Under the pieces are notes generated by a model. The model made no database searches and was not told the origin of the DNA. It was given only the letters and a program-made list of their open reading frames with translations. Position numbers and translations under genes: made by a program. Shown here piece after piece: positions 35,720 through 47,338 of a stretch of DNA of 64,000 nt. The stretch comes from Paulownia fortunei (Eukaryota; Streptophyta; Magnoliopsida; Lamiales; Paulowniaceae), in NCBI GenBank assembly GCA_019321725.1, contig CM033119.1, forward strand, positions 16,132,694-16,196,693, written 5' to 3'. Each line of letters starts with the position of its first letter. Position 1 is the stretch's first letter.

Positions 35720-37740
35720 ATGTTAAACAAAAGGAGCTTGTAGCTTCTAAAGAAGTTTCAAATATGGAAATTCTAATGGAAATAGTAGCTTCAAGTAATA
35801 AACAAGAACAAACTCAAGAACAAACTTAGAGTATTAAATCAAGTGATGGCAAAGTTTTCTCTCAAAAGAACAATCTAAATGAAAAGAATGTCACACAAGA
35901 ATCTTGTTCAAAAGTCAATAAACCATCTAAGCTACCACCCAAGAAAAAGTAAAGAACTAAATCAATTGAAATAATTAAGAGAAAAGATACAAAGATTACC
36001 TTTGAAATATGGGGCCACTTTATTAGATTGGAAGGTAGTAACCCACATAGAACTGCATGCAACTATTATGGCATGAGCTATGTTGCTCATCCAAAACTTA
36101 ATGAAACTACTAGTATGTTGGCATATTTGGAGTCTTGTGCAAGAAATATCCACTTAAATTGGATAAGCCACAAAAGACTATGCATGATTGTAAAGGTGTG
36201 CATAGCAACTAAAATGATGATTCTACCATTAAAGAAAAGACTTTAAATCTTGAAGAAGTAAGGAAAAGCCTTGCTAAATGGTAATTATCAATGGGTTGCC
36301 TTTTAAGATTCTAGAGGGAGAAGGGTTTAAAGCTTATTGTCAAGCTTTAGAGCTATGGTTTGAAGTACCACCTAGGCATATTATTCCTAGGGATTGCATG
36401 AAAATCTTTCTTGAAGAGAAAAAAATATTGAAAAGGGTTTTGAAAAATTAAAGAGTACGTTTGACTACTAATACTTGGACTTCATTTCAAAACTTATATT
36501 ACATGTGTCTTACTACACATTGGATAGACAATGATTAGAAATTGCAAAAAATCATAAACTTTTGCTTTATTAAGAACTATAAAGGGGAAACAATAGAGAA
36601 ACAAATAGAAGAATGCTTGATTTACTAGAGTATTGATAAAGTTCTTACAATTACAGTGGATAATGCTAGCTCTAATTATAAAGTAATTAATCATTTGAAA
36701 TGAAAATACTAGTGGAAAGATATCATCTTAAATAATGATTACATGCATAAAAGGTGTTTAGCCAATATAGTTCTTTTGATTGTCAATTAAGGGCTAGAAG
36801 AGCAAAATGAGGTCATAATGCGGGTTAGGAATGTTGTAAAGTATGTAAGGTCTTCTCCAAGTAGATTAAAGGTGTTCAAGAAGTGTGTAGATAAAGAAAA
36901 AAAATTGATTCTAAGAGCCTTGTTTGTTTAGGTGTAGAAACATAGTGGAATTCAACTTATATGATGGTTGAGGCTGTTGAGAAATTGGAGAAAGCTTTTG
37001 AGAAGCTGGTGGATGAAACCAAAATTACACAAATTACTTTGATTGTTATTTGTGCATGTTGGTTTGTCTAGTATGATCAGTAAATGAGACTATGATATGG
37101 CGTCAATGGGTGTTCGGATGAAAGAGAAGTTCAATAAATATTGGGGAAACATTGATAACATCAACTAGTTGTTTGTTGCTATTCTTTTAGACCCAAGACA
37201 CCAGGTAAAGTATGTTAATTTTGGTTTTGCAACAATATATGAAGCGATGCTTCTTTTGTGAAAAGAATGGCCAACAAAATAGAAGAATATTTGGATTTGT
37301 TGTATAAGTATTATACAAATTCTAATTTTCAGCAAACTGGTAAAGATGAACATGCAATGTAAGGCTATAATTACATGCAAGTAGATGACATCTCAATTTG
37401 GTAGGCATTTGAAAGAAGAGCAGTGTGTTGAGAGCAAATTGAAGTAGCAAGATACTTACTTGATGGTTGTGAAAAATCAAGCAAGGATTTTGATGTATTA
37501 AATTGGTAGAAGGTGAACACTTAAAAATATCTTATTCTTTCCAAAGTTGCAAAAGACGTTTTAGTTATTCCAGTGTCTATTATTGCTTTAGACTAGACTT
37601 TTAGCACAAGTGGTCATGTGATTGATCCATTTAGAAACTCTTTATCTCCAAAATTGGTAGAGGCCCTCATATGCTCTCAAGATTACAATTGATCTTTGTG
37701 CAATAATGGAGGATGTTGAACAATTTGAGGAGTTGGAAAA
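35720..37740 (+). pseudogene. hAT-superfamily transposase pseudogene (BED finger, RICESLEEPER-like)
   Basis: A BED zinc-finger region at about 35985-36130 reads FEIWGHFIRLEGSNPHRTAC, then NYYGMSYVAHPKL and HLESC-like sequence. In related proteins the pattern is CNYCG, so a zinc-binding cysteine has become tyrosine here. The transposase body follows: TTNTWTSFQNLYYMCLTTHW (about 36460-36520), ITVDNASSN (about 36650) and LLDPRHQVKYVNF (about 37185-37220). A C-terminal dimerisation region at about 37540-37690 carries the usual sequence around TSGHVIDPFRNSLSPKLVEA (close to 'GGRVIDPFRSSLSPK'). Stops occur inside each part, for example after SSNKQEQTQEQT and in the DIDN/'WIDND' segment. The order and spacing match hAT proteins of about 650-700 residues. 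It cannot make a full transposase. Confidence 0.85.
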
Positions 37741-38739
37741 AGGTAAAACCATTTCATTTTTTTGTCTATTTTTAAATCATGCTTTCAAGTATTTCTTATT
37801 TCTAGTAATGATTGTTTGTTCATCTTCCAGAGATGGAAGGATCAAGCTCTTCTATAAGCTTAGATGATTAATATGAAGAAAAGAGAATTTTTATTGGTTT
37901 TGTAAATTTATAAAACACTTTCTTTGTAGTTTAGATTTTGTGTATTTATTTACACTAATTTTTTTCTTTTCTTGCAAATTAAGTATAGTGGTGTACTTCA
38001 ATCGAACTATAGATAAGACATTTGAAGGTTAGAATGCTAGCAAGTTGACGATGCAATTCTTTTTCAATAAGTTTTTAACACTATCATACATTGATAATAT
38101 AGTCTGTTTCAGAAAAAAGTTCATTCTTGTTTGAGTTGCACATGCCATTTATGATTTTAATTTCCCATTATTTTGTATTTATTAGAGAATCAATTTGAAC
38201 TGATAGAAATTTGTTATTGTTTTGATTTATTGAATATGCTAGTTGATTTGATATTATTAAGACATAATCTTTCAATTCATGTAATTTTGATATTTCATGT
38301 TAGGATTGATTCGCTTATTTCGCATTTGCTTCATCTTATTGGCATTTCTAAAAGACCTGATGCTTAAAGATTTCCTATTTTGACTATAATATCATTGAAG
38401 GGCGTATATCTTTCAGATGTTGGACTTTCAGTTTTTGTAATTTTTGGTATGTTTGTGTCACTATAGTCTAGTTAATTATAATTTATTATGTCATTTTTTG
38501 ATGCAGCTATATTTCAATTATTGGACTTTCAATTTTCGTAATTTTTTGCCTATTTGTCACTACAATTTGGTTGCCCTCATATTTTGAACTTAGCGTTAGA
38601 TGTAATTTTAATTTAATTTAGAACTCTTTGTGTCTTATATAATATGTACCTATTGACTCTATTATACTTTTCTTGGTTGTTTTTCGCTAATATCTTGAAA
38701 TATATATATATATATATATATATCGCATGATTTATTTTT
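37741..38739. other. Spacer between hAT and Sirevirus remnants
   Basis: AT-rich with no gene. It contains a diverged direct repeat (38416-38580) and a TA microsatellite at about 38698-38723. The hAT 3' end is probably somewhere here. Confidence 0.45.
38416..38580. repeat. Diverged direct repeat
   Basis: TTGGACTTTCAGTTTTTGTA near 38421 recurs as TTGGACTTTCAATTTTCGTA near 38520. Both are followed by ATTTTTKG, TTTGTGTCACTA or TTTGTCACTA. The period is about 100 bp. Confidence 0.7.
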
Positions 38740-40443
38740 ATTGTTAAAATCTGCAGATGTTGCTCTGGATACTACAACATCCTCATAATATAAGGAAGAA
38801 ACTGAAAGTTTTGATATTTTTGAGAAAGTTAGAAAAGAGCCATCAAATAGTATTCTAAAAAATAAACCTTGCTAATTAAGTCATTTGAGGTATGTCAGAA
38901 AGTGTGAAACATGAGATAAGAATAAGATAAATTATAAAGATATGGTAAGATATGTCTATTACACTTCTCTTTTTGAACCAAAGAATGTGAAAGAGGCCTT
39001 AGTAGATGAGTTTTGGATCAATGTCATCAACTAGAACTTGAACAATTTTCTAGAAATCATATTTGGACATTAGTTCCTAGGCCAAAATGTATTAATGTTA
39101 TTGGTACAAAATGGATTTTCAAAAATAAAACTAATGAATTTGGTAACATAACTAGAAACAAAGTTAGGCTAGTGGCTCAAGGGTATACTCAGGTGGAAGG
39201 GGTAGATTGTGATGAAACATTTGTCTATGTTGCTAGGCTTAAGTCTATTAGACTTCTTTTAGCCATTGTATGTCATATTGGTTTCAAACTTCATCAAATG
39301 GATGTCAAAATTGCTTCTTAAATGGTTTTCTTAGTAAAGAAGTTTTTGTTGAACAACCCAATGGATTTGAATATCCTCATTATCCCAACTATATTTACAA
39401 ATTAAAAAAGGCTTTGTATGGTTTAAAACAAACTCTGAGAGCTTGGTATGAAAGATTGACAAACTTTTTGATTGAAAAATAGTATAAAAGCGGAGAAGTG
39501 GACAAAATACTATTCATCAACAGATTTAAGCATGGTATCACCATTACACAAATCTATGTTGATGACATAGTATTTGGTTCTACCTCTCAACAAAAATTGA
39601 ATGAGTTTGTTGATTTGACGTCTAAAAAATTTGAAATGAGCATGGTAGAGGAACTTAACTACTTTTTAGGCCTTCAAGTAAATTACTTAAGAATGGAATT
39701 TTTATTTCTCAAAATAAATATGTTAGAAATCTAGTAAAGAGATTTGGATTAGAAAACACAAAATACATGAAAACTCAATGGAAACAAATTAAAAATTGTC
39801 CAAGAATGATAGTGGAATGAATATTGATCTTAGCCTCCATAGGAGTATGATTAGAAGTCTCTTGTACTTAACTGTCAGTAGGCCAGACATAAGCTTTAGT
39901 GTTTGTGTGTGTACTAGATATCAATCAAATTCTAAGGAATCTCACTTACAAGTTGTTAAAATAATCATTAGATATGTAAGTGGGATTGGTGACATAAGAA
40001 TTGGTATTTTAATGACATAAATGTTAACTTGATTGGTTAGAGTGATGCAGATTGGGCAAGTGACGTTGAAGAAAAAAAAACACAACTGGAGGTTGCTTTT
40101 ATCTTGGTAACAATTTAATTTCATGATATAGCAAAAAGCAAAATTGTGTCTCTCTGTTTACTGCAGAATCTGAATATATAGTTGTTGGTAGCTGTTCTCA
40201 GCTATTATGGATTAAACAAATGCAGACTACAAGGTAAAGAAAAGAAGTTTGATTATCTATTTTGATAATTCTAGTACTATAAATATCTCTAAAATTCCTG
40301 TCCAACATTCTAGAACAAAACACAAAGATATCCGACACTATTTTATAAGAGATTTATTTGAGATAAAAGTTGTAACCATTGATTATGTTACAATTGAAAA
40401 TCAAATAGCTGACATTTTCACCAAAGCCCTTGAGTCTCAATGA
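38740..40443 (+). pseudogene. Sirevirus-type Ty1/copia reverse transcriptase and RNase H pseudogene
   Basis: The pre-RT linker shows EPKNVKEALVDEFWINV at about 38975-39025. RT follows with HIWTLVPRPKCINVIGTKWI (about 39055-39115), then GNITRNKVRLVAQGYTQVEG, a [10 protein letters not shown] segment and [20 protein letters not shown]. The catalytic ITQIYVDDIVFGST (about 39538-39580) is intact. A SRPDISFSVCVCTRYQSNSK block is followed by RNase H sequence with a STINISKIPVQHSRTKH segment and IADIFTKALESQ at the end (40443). The wording, particularly IGTKWIFKNK, YVDDIVFGST and FTKALES, matches Sirevirus/SIRE-type copia proteins. Stops at about 39320, 39480 and 39734 and frame shifts break it. Gag, protease and integrase are missing upstream, where the hAT remnant lies. 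Confidence 0.9.
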
Positions 40444-41546
40444 TTTGATGCATTGAAATAGTCACTTGGAGTCTGTGTGTTATAAGAAGTGTCATCTACA
40501 GTGTTGCAACACCTCATGCATGATATGATCAATAGATATGTTGCAACACTTAGATACAACGTTTTCATGTATTAGTGAAAATAAAAAATGGGAACTTCAT
40601 GCATTTTTATTTATAGTCATTCTGTATTTATCTTCATTACGGGCATATGTTTTTTAAAATTCAATGAACCATCTTTTATTTTCACTAAAAAGAAAATGTG
40701 CACTGGAATTATGAAAATTTCCCAAAAAAAATGTGTTTTAATTGTTCTTTGACATGATTGGAGGCCTTTAACAGAAAAAACTACCTATTCAGGGAGTGAA
40801 GCTAGTCATATGTGGCATAAAATTATATTTTCTTGAATATGAGAGAGCAAAATCATTGGAAAAAAAGCTACCTCTTGGAATAGAGTGAAAGATACTGACT
40901 GGCTAAATCCATCATGTTTTTATTTCATAAAAATATTCTAAAAATCTGGGATTAAAATTCATAGTTCATGAAGTCTGCTGATTAGTGTGGTCTGAGATGC
41001 TATAATATTGAACAAAAATATCTGTTAGTCAGACTTCTCATTCTATATATTTTGTATGTTTTTGTAATCTTTGATTTGAAATAAATGCATCATAATTAGG
41101 CATATTTTTAGGAACATTCCATATGTGAGTTGGGTCAATGATTGATGGTCGATTTGATTTGATTTTGTGATAAAATCTTAGATAATGATCAATCTCCCAA
41201 CTAACTCCTTTATTCTAGAAATGTAATATTTGTGGTGTGAAAACTGAATGGAAAAACATATTTTTTTTATATCTATTTCTGGAATTAATATCTTTTGATA
41301 TTTATTACAACATTTGGGCGGAAATTGAGGTTTTTGATCTCATGAGTTATAAATGCCACAATATTTTCACTTTTACTCATTTTTACCCTAGCTCACTTTC
41401 TTTTTCTGCCATATTTTCCAAATTGTTCTGCTACTATTCTTTTTTGCCTTAAGTGTGTATTGTGGAACAATAGTGAGAACAAGAAGTGAGATACTAGCTA
41501 ATATGGTGAAGTAAAATCGACGAGAAAGAAAAAGAGAGAAATACCT
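40444..41546 (+). other. Sirevirus region between pol and env-like ORF
   Basis: No coding region is supported. It opens with two copies of a GTTGCAACA palindrome (listed separately). The rest is AT-rich with short open frames such as 41237-41452, which I do not recognise. Confidence 0.5.
40501..40548. repeat. Paired TGTTGCAACA palindromes
   Basis: The perfect 12-bp palindrome GTGTTGCAACAC is at 40501-40512, and TGTTGCAACA is at 40539-40548. The same 10-bp word returns at 43479-43488, 130 bp before the LTR. Related words (TGTTGTAACA near 42197, GTTACAACA near 43076 and 43494, TGTTGCAAG at 43679) are scattered between. Confidence 0.85.
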
Positions 41547-43307
41547 ATGTCCTACACCTCTGCAAGTTCTTCCTCCGAGGACAAACTCACCATCATTGCT
41601 ACCCTGGCCAGCACCTCAATCCGATATTGAAGAAAATCAAGATGTTGGAGAAATTTTTGGTAAGAAATCTTCACCTCCGCATCTATTTCTGGATAAAAAA
41701 TCTCAATCCCAAGGTCTTCCCATGGAGTTCAGTCCTGATTTTAGAACACAGTATAGAGAAGATGCTGAAACACTTAGTGACAGCATCCAAGAAATGAAAG
41801 AACTGGAATCACAATAGATTCCATCATCTATGTGATCAATTCCAGTCTTTCCTAGAATTAAACCCTCTTCTAAAACGGTGTTGACTTTCTCAAAAGACAA
41901 GAAAGGGACAAAGAGGGCACATACAACTTCTGCATCTGAGGGTGACCCATCCATATTAAGAAAGTCCAGAAGATTGTTGTCCAAGAAAGTATGGTCAAGT
42001 TTTGCATCCGAAGATGAAAAGGGGCATCTGTTTCAAGCCCTAAGTTTGGTAATGGACCCAGTAAACCACTTTCTTCAAGGGACTCATCTAAATCAACTAA
42101 AGAATCTTCTAAATATCAAATGGAGTCACATACTATAGAAAAAATGCAAGACAAGTCGAGTCTAGTGAAGATGTTGCATAAGATATTACAGAAGGTGTTG
42201 TAACATTTGGGCAAGAGAAAGACTCTGAAGCAGAGGAAATAGAGATGCAAGCTCCATCTGATTCTAAACTTGAAGTAAGAAATTCTTACTCTTCTATCTT
42301 TTATTCTTTTGCAAATAAAAATTTGTGGGGTAAAGTGGTGCAAAAGAATGGGTGATCATCTTAAGTTGGGAATTGTTCATGTTTTGGAGTAGAAGGGTTT
42401 GTTAGAGTCTGTTGCTAAGAAAGCTCCTTATGTGAGAGGGGTGATACAGAAGTTTTATTGTAATTTGCCTAAGAAGTTCAATAATCCACAATCAGCAAAA
42501 TATGGTAAAGTTTGTGTTAGGAAACGAGTTTATCATATAACCACCCCTGATATCATAAGTGATTTCTTGGGATCCCCTAGAGTTGAGGATAATGAATTAC
42601 AAAAAGGCATGGATGAGATTGTTGTTGCTCGAAGCGGGAATACTATTAGGAAATTGCCCACTAATAAAAAAAATTGGGCAAAAAACTTGACTTTTGGGTA
42701 TGCATTACTGCATAAAATTATCATTTGCAACTAGACTCCTATAACAAACACCACTGTGGTTGTGAAAGAACATGTAATTTTGCTCTACTGCATTAGGTTT
42801 AATTGGGCTTATGATTTTGGAAAGCTGATCTTCAAGATAATTGGATGTTTGAGTGGTTCTGAATCTTCTCATTGTATACTTCTTTTCCCTTTTTTGATTT
42901 ACAGTTTGCTAACTTCTCAAGCTTTTGTGAAGAAGGGATCAGAAGCATTAGAAAATCCTCCAAGACCTATACATGCTTCCTACAGGTTATTTTATGGGGT
43001 TCACATCAATGATCTCCCTCAAACTAATAAAGAAAATGAATCAGCTATAGTTGTTGGTTCAAATGTGCCACAAAATGTTACAACATCCTCTGCTCTACTG
43101 TTAAGGTTGGAAGCTAAGCTTGCTGAAGCTCGTAAGCAAATCCAATATTGGACTAAGAAAGAAGCAGAAGTTCTTAAGCTGATTTATGAGTGTAGGCCTT
43201 CTACATCTACTGATCCATGTTTGGCCACTTTTGGTTGAAAAGATGGAGAATAGGGCAAGATAAAGATATTGATGAAATAGAGACAGATTCTGATGAAGAT
43301 GAATAAT
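41547..43307 (+). pseudogene. Env-like ORF remnant of a Sirevirus (putative plant transposon protein domain)
   Basis: The ATG at 41547 starts a serine-rich N-terminus (MSYTSASSSSEDKLT) that soon breaks, and the frame resumes at 41596-41817 and later. The best-kept part, 42399-43238, reads through GVIQKFYCNLPKKF, HITTPDIISDFLG, NWAKNLTFGYALLHKIIICN, a RFNWAYDFGKLIFKIIG segment and a hydrophobic CILLFPFLIYSLLTSQAF stretch. This order matches the plant-specific 'putative plant transposon protein' domain found in the ORF between pol and the 3' LTR of Sireviruses. A heptad-like segment (LLRLEAKLAEARKQIQYW) and an acidic end (DEIETDSDEDE, to 43307) follow. Several frameshifts and stops (42732-42735 among them) make it non-functional. 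Any envelope role for such ORFs is unproven, and the name is historical. Confidence 0.75.
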
Positions 43308-43605
43308 CATCTTTTTATTTTTTACAAATGCTTTCTTCTGTGATCTGTCAATCTGTACTCAAAACATTTGCATTTGATCTCTGGTTTATGCTTTGATGGA
43401 TTTCTATCTATTTTGGTATTTGATTAAAATATGAAAGGGGAGTAGTACCAGTATCTTTTTGGATATGATAAGAGAAAGTGTTGCAACATTTACGTTACAA
43501 CATTTTGATATTTTGATGATATTTTTTGATACTGAATTTTGAAAACCTGCATCTGAATTTCAAGGGGGGGTGGGAGGGGGCTTTAGTTGAGTTTGACTAA
43601 AAATG

Positions 43606-43619
43606 CCAAAGGGGGAGAT
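43606..43619 (+). promoter_or_regulatory. Polypurine tract of the Sirevirus
   Basis: CCAAAGGGGGAGAT lies directly before TGTTAGTG. This is the well-known Sirevirus arrangement of polypurine tract and 3' LTR start, used to prime plus-strand DNA synthesis. A second G-rich run (CAAGGGGGGGTGGGAGGGGG, 43561-43580) lies 26 bp upstream, and Sireviruses often have more than one such tract. Confidence 0.88.
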
Positions 43620-44555
43620 TGTTAGTGTTAGAAAAGATTGGCATTTATAATAGTTGGAATTTTGCACAGAAATCAGGTGTTGCAAGTAATGTTGTGAGAG
43701 ATATTCCAATATTGGCGGAATAATATTTAATTAATTAATTATTTTAATTAATTATAATTATTTTGGGTAGGTTTTCATAATTCGGGAATTTTCAGAATAT
43801 TTATTTTAGGTATTTAATAAAGTCACATGTATAATAAATGTGATGAAACTAAAGATATTATTAATTTGTTTTGTTAAGGTAATAGAATATTTGGAGAATC
43901 TTATGGATAAGGCAATAAATCAAGAAATTAATACCTTTCAAATATGCAACAATGAAAATACACGGCAGCATATATACCAAGTCTCAACATTGAAGGACTT
44001 GAGTGGATAAACTAAATAGTATCATAAAAATGATTCAAGGGTGAGGCTTTTTCCACTCACATACATTTTTCGAGAGAAAAAGGTGAAAAATGATTTCGGG
44101 AGATGACCGCATCAGCCATTTGAAGGAGTTTAGAGTTACAGGGAGTCCAACAATGCTGATTACTCATATATATTCTTTGGGAGAAGAAGATGAAGGTTTT
44201 CAGGAGAAAATCAGATAAGTCATCTAAAAGAGTTCAGAGTTTGAAAGAGTCCAGCAGTGTTGATTTAGGTCGAGGAGAGCTCGCAAGAAGAACTAATTAG
44301 TGGAATACATAAAATGGTCTTCATTTAAAGAATGAGTCTTTAAATTATTTTAATTCCATAAGATATATCATGTAAATTGTTACTAATTAGAGGATTATTT
44401 ATGTCTCTGGGCGTGGCCTCATGCACGTAGAATATGTAGTACTTAAAGTACGTAAAAAATCCTGATGTTATCTTTTCAATTTTCGCCGCGTGTTCTATCT
44501 AGATATTACAATACTTTTAACAACATTTAGGATTTTAAGTAAAAATTGGGCAACA
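43620..44555 (+). mobile_element. Sirevirus LTR (about 936 bp)
   Basis: The start (TGTTAGTGTTAG) is fixed by the polypurine tract. The end is placed at TTGGGCAACA (44555) because the next bases resemble a PBS. An alternative end at about 44522 (TTTTAACA) has the same CA ending. GC-rich CGCCGCGTGTTC near the end parallels CGCCACGTATAC in the other copia LTR. The LTR contains no coding region. Confidence 0.7.
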
Positions 44556-44557
44556 AA

Positions 44558-44569
44558 TTTTATCAGAGT
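44558..44569 (+). other. Degenerate primer binding site-like sequence
   Basis: TTTTATCAGAGT agrees at 9 of 12 positions with TGGTATCAGAGC, the plant initiator-methionine tRNA binding site, and lies two bases behind the proposed LTR end. A PBS is expected behind a 5' LTR, yet the upstream side has the polypurine tract of a 3' LTR. So this LTR may have served, or been derived from, both roles. Confidence 0.5.
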
Positions 44570-45113
44570 TTTTAGGTGATGATGGAGTCATGCCTAAGTT
44601 AATCCCTATATGCGTGATGCTTGGTGCGTGCTAGTTGCTTTTTGATCTTTGCTTCATGCATTCTGTGTTCAATTTGTTGTTTGAGTATTTAGTGTTTTTT
44701 GTTGGATTATTTACATGCATTCCAATTAGACTAGTGTATCATGCATGTAATTTATGGTTTGAGTACTATTATTTGTATCACTACCATATTAGGTTTGAGT
44801 ATTATTATGAAGTAATAATTTTTGTATTTTTTTATCATATGATATGATTTTCTCTATTTTATTTTATTTTTGGTACTTGATGAATTTATTTTGTGTATGT
44901 GAATTACAATTGAAGAAAAATGTCAAGTGGACCAAAAATGAAATATCAAATACCAAAAATGAGCACTTCAGTAACGGTAGTGTCGAGAGTTCTGGAAGTA
45001 ACATGTTTGATGAGGACACACATTCTTGTTCCTAACCCAGGAAATAATACCAAATTTCTTCCAAGAGAAAATACCCCGTAACACTTCTCATTTACAAGGG
45101 GTTGATTAGGTTA
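44570..45113. other. Spacer between Sirevirus LTR and Harbinger remnant
   Basis: Short open frames (44635-44847, 44844-45035) show no domain. The later one ends near the transposase and might be its broken 5' part, but no gag motif of a Sirevirus is present. Confidence 0.4.
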
Positions 45114-46135
45114 GGGAAATAATGAATAGGCATCCAGACGATAATTTTCATATGAATAAGCCTACGTTCATGACACTAATTTACCTACTGACAACTAGAG
45201 GCCTCCTTACTCAATCACAATACTCAAGGGTGTCAATTATAGAGAAGGTTGCACTCTTTATGTGAACAATTAGTATGCACCATCGTCAAAGAGATAGCAT
45301 TGAACAATTCAACATTCTCTTGAGACAATTAACCATCATGTTAGACAAGTTGCAAAGGCATTAAACCACTTGGCACATGAAATGATTTATGCTTCAAATT
45401 TTAATGAAGTACTTCCACAAATTTTAGAAAATTCTGATTTCTATCCTTACTTTGAGGTAAGTTTTTAAATCAAATTAGTAGACTATTTTTGTATAGTTTT
45501 GTTTCATATAATATTTATTAAGATAATGGTTATCTTAACCATAGGGTAATGTCGATGCGATTGATGAAACTTTAATTCTGGCATGGGTACCTACACCAGG
45601 TTACATTAATGTTGAAACTATTCTAGTATCATATTATCTAAAAGACTACAATATTTGGTAATCAAACATGATTGATCATTATAGGGAAATATTACCTAGT
45701 TGATACTGGATTTACAAATTATATGTGTTCCCTAGCGCCATATCGATAGTGTAGACATCACTTGGAAGAGTTCAACAACTGTAATATAGTCCCTATAAGC
45801 CTTAAAGAATTGTTTAATTACTTTAATTCTCGATTGAGAAACGTAATTGCATGTTATTTTGGGATCTTGAAAAAAAAATCCCATTTTATCTTGGGGAATG
45901 ACGAGCTATAAAGTTCATAGATAGGTGCAGTTGATCGTTGCTTGGTGTGTGATGCACAACTTTATACGTAAATATAGTCGAGATGATATAATTTTCAACA
46001 CGGCACCTGAAGAAATTGAAATCGATTATAAAGCATTCTATCATCGATGATATCCAAGTCAGGTTGAGGTCTAGGAACAAGCTGCTTTTAGAGATGGTAT
46101 TGTTAATGTGTTGTAGGAAAACAATGGGCAATAAG
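45114..46135 (+). pseudogene. PIF/Harbinger transposase pseudogene with one intron
   Basis: The N-terminal helical region reads MNRHPDDNFHMNKPTFMTLI and RGLLTQ, then IEKVALFM and QFQHSLETINHHVRQVAKAL. These correspond to the 'RM....F..L...L...GLL', 'EQ.A.FL' and 'FQHSGETISRHF' blocks of PIF/Harbinger transposases. An intron with a consensus donor (GAG|GTAAGT at about 45452) and acceptor (AACCATAG, ending about 45544) interrupts the frame. After it NVDAIDETLILAWVP matches 'VGAIDGTHIPAWVP', keeping the first catalytic Asp. Near 45800-45890 LFNYFNSRLRNVIACYFGIL matches 'LFN.RHSSLRNVIERCFGVL', but the catalytic Glu is Ala. Stops occur at several places. Terminal inverted repeats and the TTA target site were not found. 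Confidence 0.82.
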
Positions 46136-46371
46136 ATAGTTTACATGTTGATGAATTTATAATTTGTTCTTTAATATTAGACTATAGCACTTGATGAATT
46201 TATAACTTATAATATAGTTGTTGCGCACATTGTATTTCTACTGCTTTGCAACGATAATTGTATGACTTATTTTTCCTGCGTACGGTTTGAATTATTACAA
46301 AACTTTGCATGCATGTATAGTATTATATTTTCATATATGTGTACAATCTTTATTGGCCCATTAACAGCAAG

Positions 46372-46533
46372 ATGGTTGTTTCAAAACACCCTGATTGTTT
46401 ATGTGGCGTTGGCACTATGATCATCCACATGGCGAGGATGAAAGCTAACTATGGGAGATTTTTCTATGCATGTCCTTTGGGGATTGATCATGATCGTCAT
46501 TTCAAATGGGTGGATTCGTTGGCTACAGATTAG
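46372..46533 (+). CDS. GRF-type zinc-finger small ORF
   Basis: An open frame of 53 codons encodes CLCGVGTMIIH, followed by NYGRFFYACPLG and HFKWVD. The spacing of Cys, Cys, the GR.F motif, Cys and the final FKW.D matches the plant GRF zinc finger (Zf-GRF), which binds nucleic acid in larger proteins. The fourth ligand expected after the third Cys is a histidine or cysteine that I cannot place surely. The ATG at 46372 is preceded by CATTAACAGCAAG, so an upstream exon is possible. A threonine- and proline-rich text follows the stop (46560-46720) but is broken. It lies 240 bp behind the Harbinger remnant and may be its second gene or an independent host-derived piece. No promoter is seen. Confidence 0.5.
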   Translation: MVVSKHPDCLCGVGTMIIHMARMKANYGRFFYACPLGIDHDRHFKWVDSLATD

Positions 46534-47306
46534 GCTAACTCATTAAGGAGAGTCTCTACATTTACCACTCCACCCTCCTATCCACGATAAAAAATGGATA
46601 GTTAAGTCGACCACTCCACCATACACCACAATACAACACCAGCCTCCACTGATAATGTTACTTCATCAACAGTTGGCACTTCAGTTGCTCACCCCAAATC
46701 CTGTCCACCATGTGCACGTAGTCATGTTGGGTGTATGCGAATGTTGCATCTTTCTAGTACTTACTGTATTGGTACTTATATTAGCTGTAATTGTTAAGAT
46801 ATTATTTTCTTAGATTTGTGGTTCATTAGAACTTAGTTGAAATACTTTGCAATAAATATTATCCAATTAAATCTATGTCGATGGAGTTTTTGTATTATGC
46901 ATGAGTGTCGCTAATTTTTTGGTGATCAATATATACATAATTATTTTTTATAAAGAAAATTGGCAAATAAACACAATAGAGTAATTAATCATTTTAAGTC
47001 TAAAATATTATGATAATCATGTTTAATATTCACATATTTTTCTTATCCAATTCAAATTTAATACTTATTTTAAATTGGACCCAACATATTTACTATTAAA
47101 ATATATGCCACTGTATATATTTTTAATATAAAATAAAAATTTAGACAACAATTTTATTTAAATGATTTATAAGCCTCACATAAAATACAATTAATATTTA
47201 TTACTAATTAATATTCTCATACTCCTTATAAAACATACAAATACATATACACTATTTATTATAAAATTACATAAATATATATTATTCAATCATTACATCG
47301 ATATCA

Positions 47307-47338
<32 letters not shown>

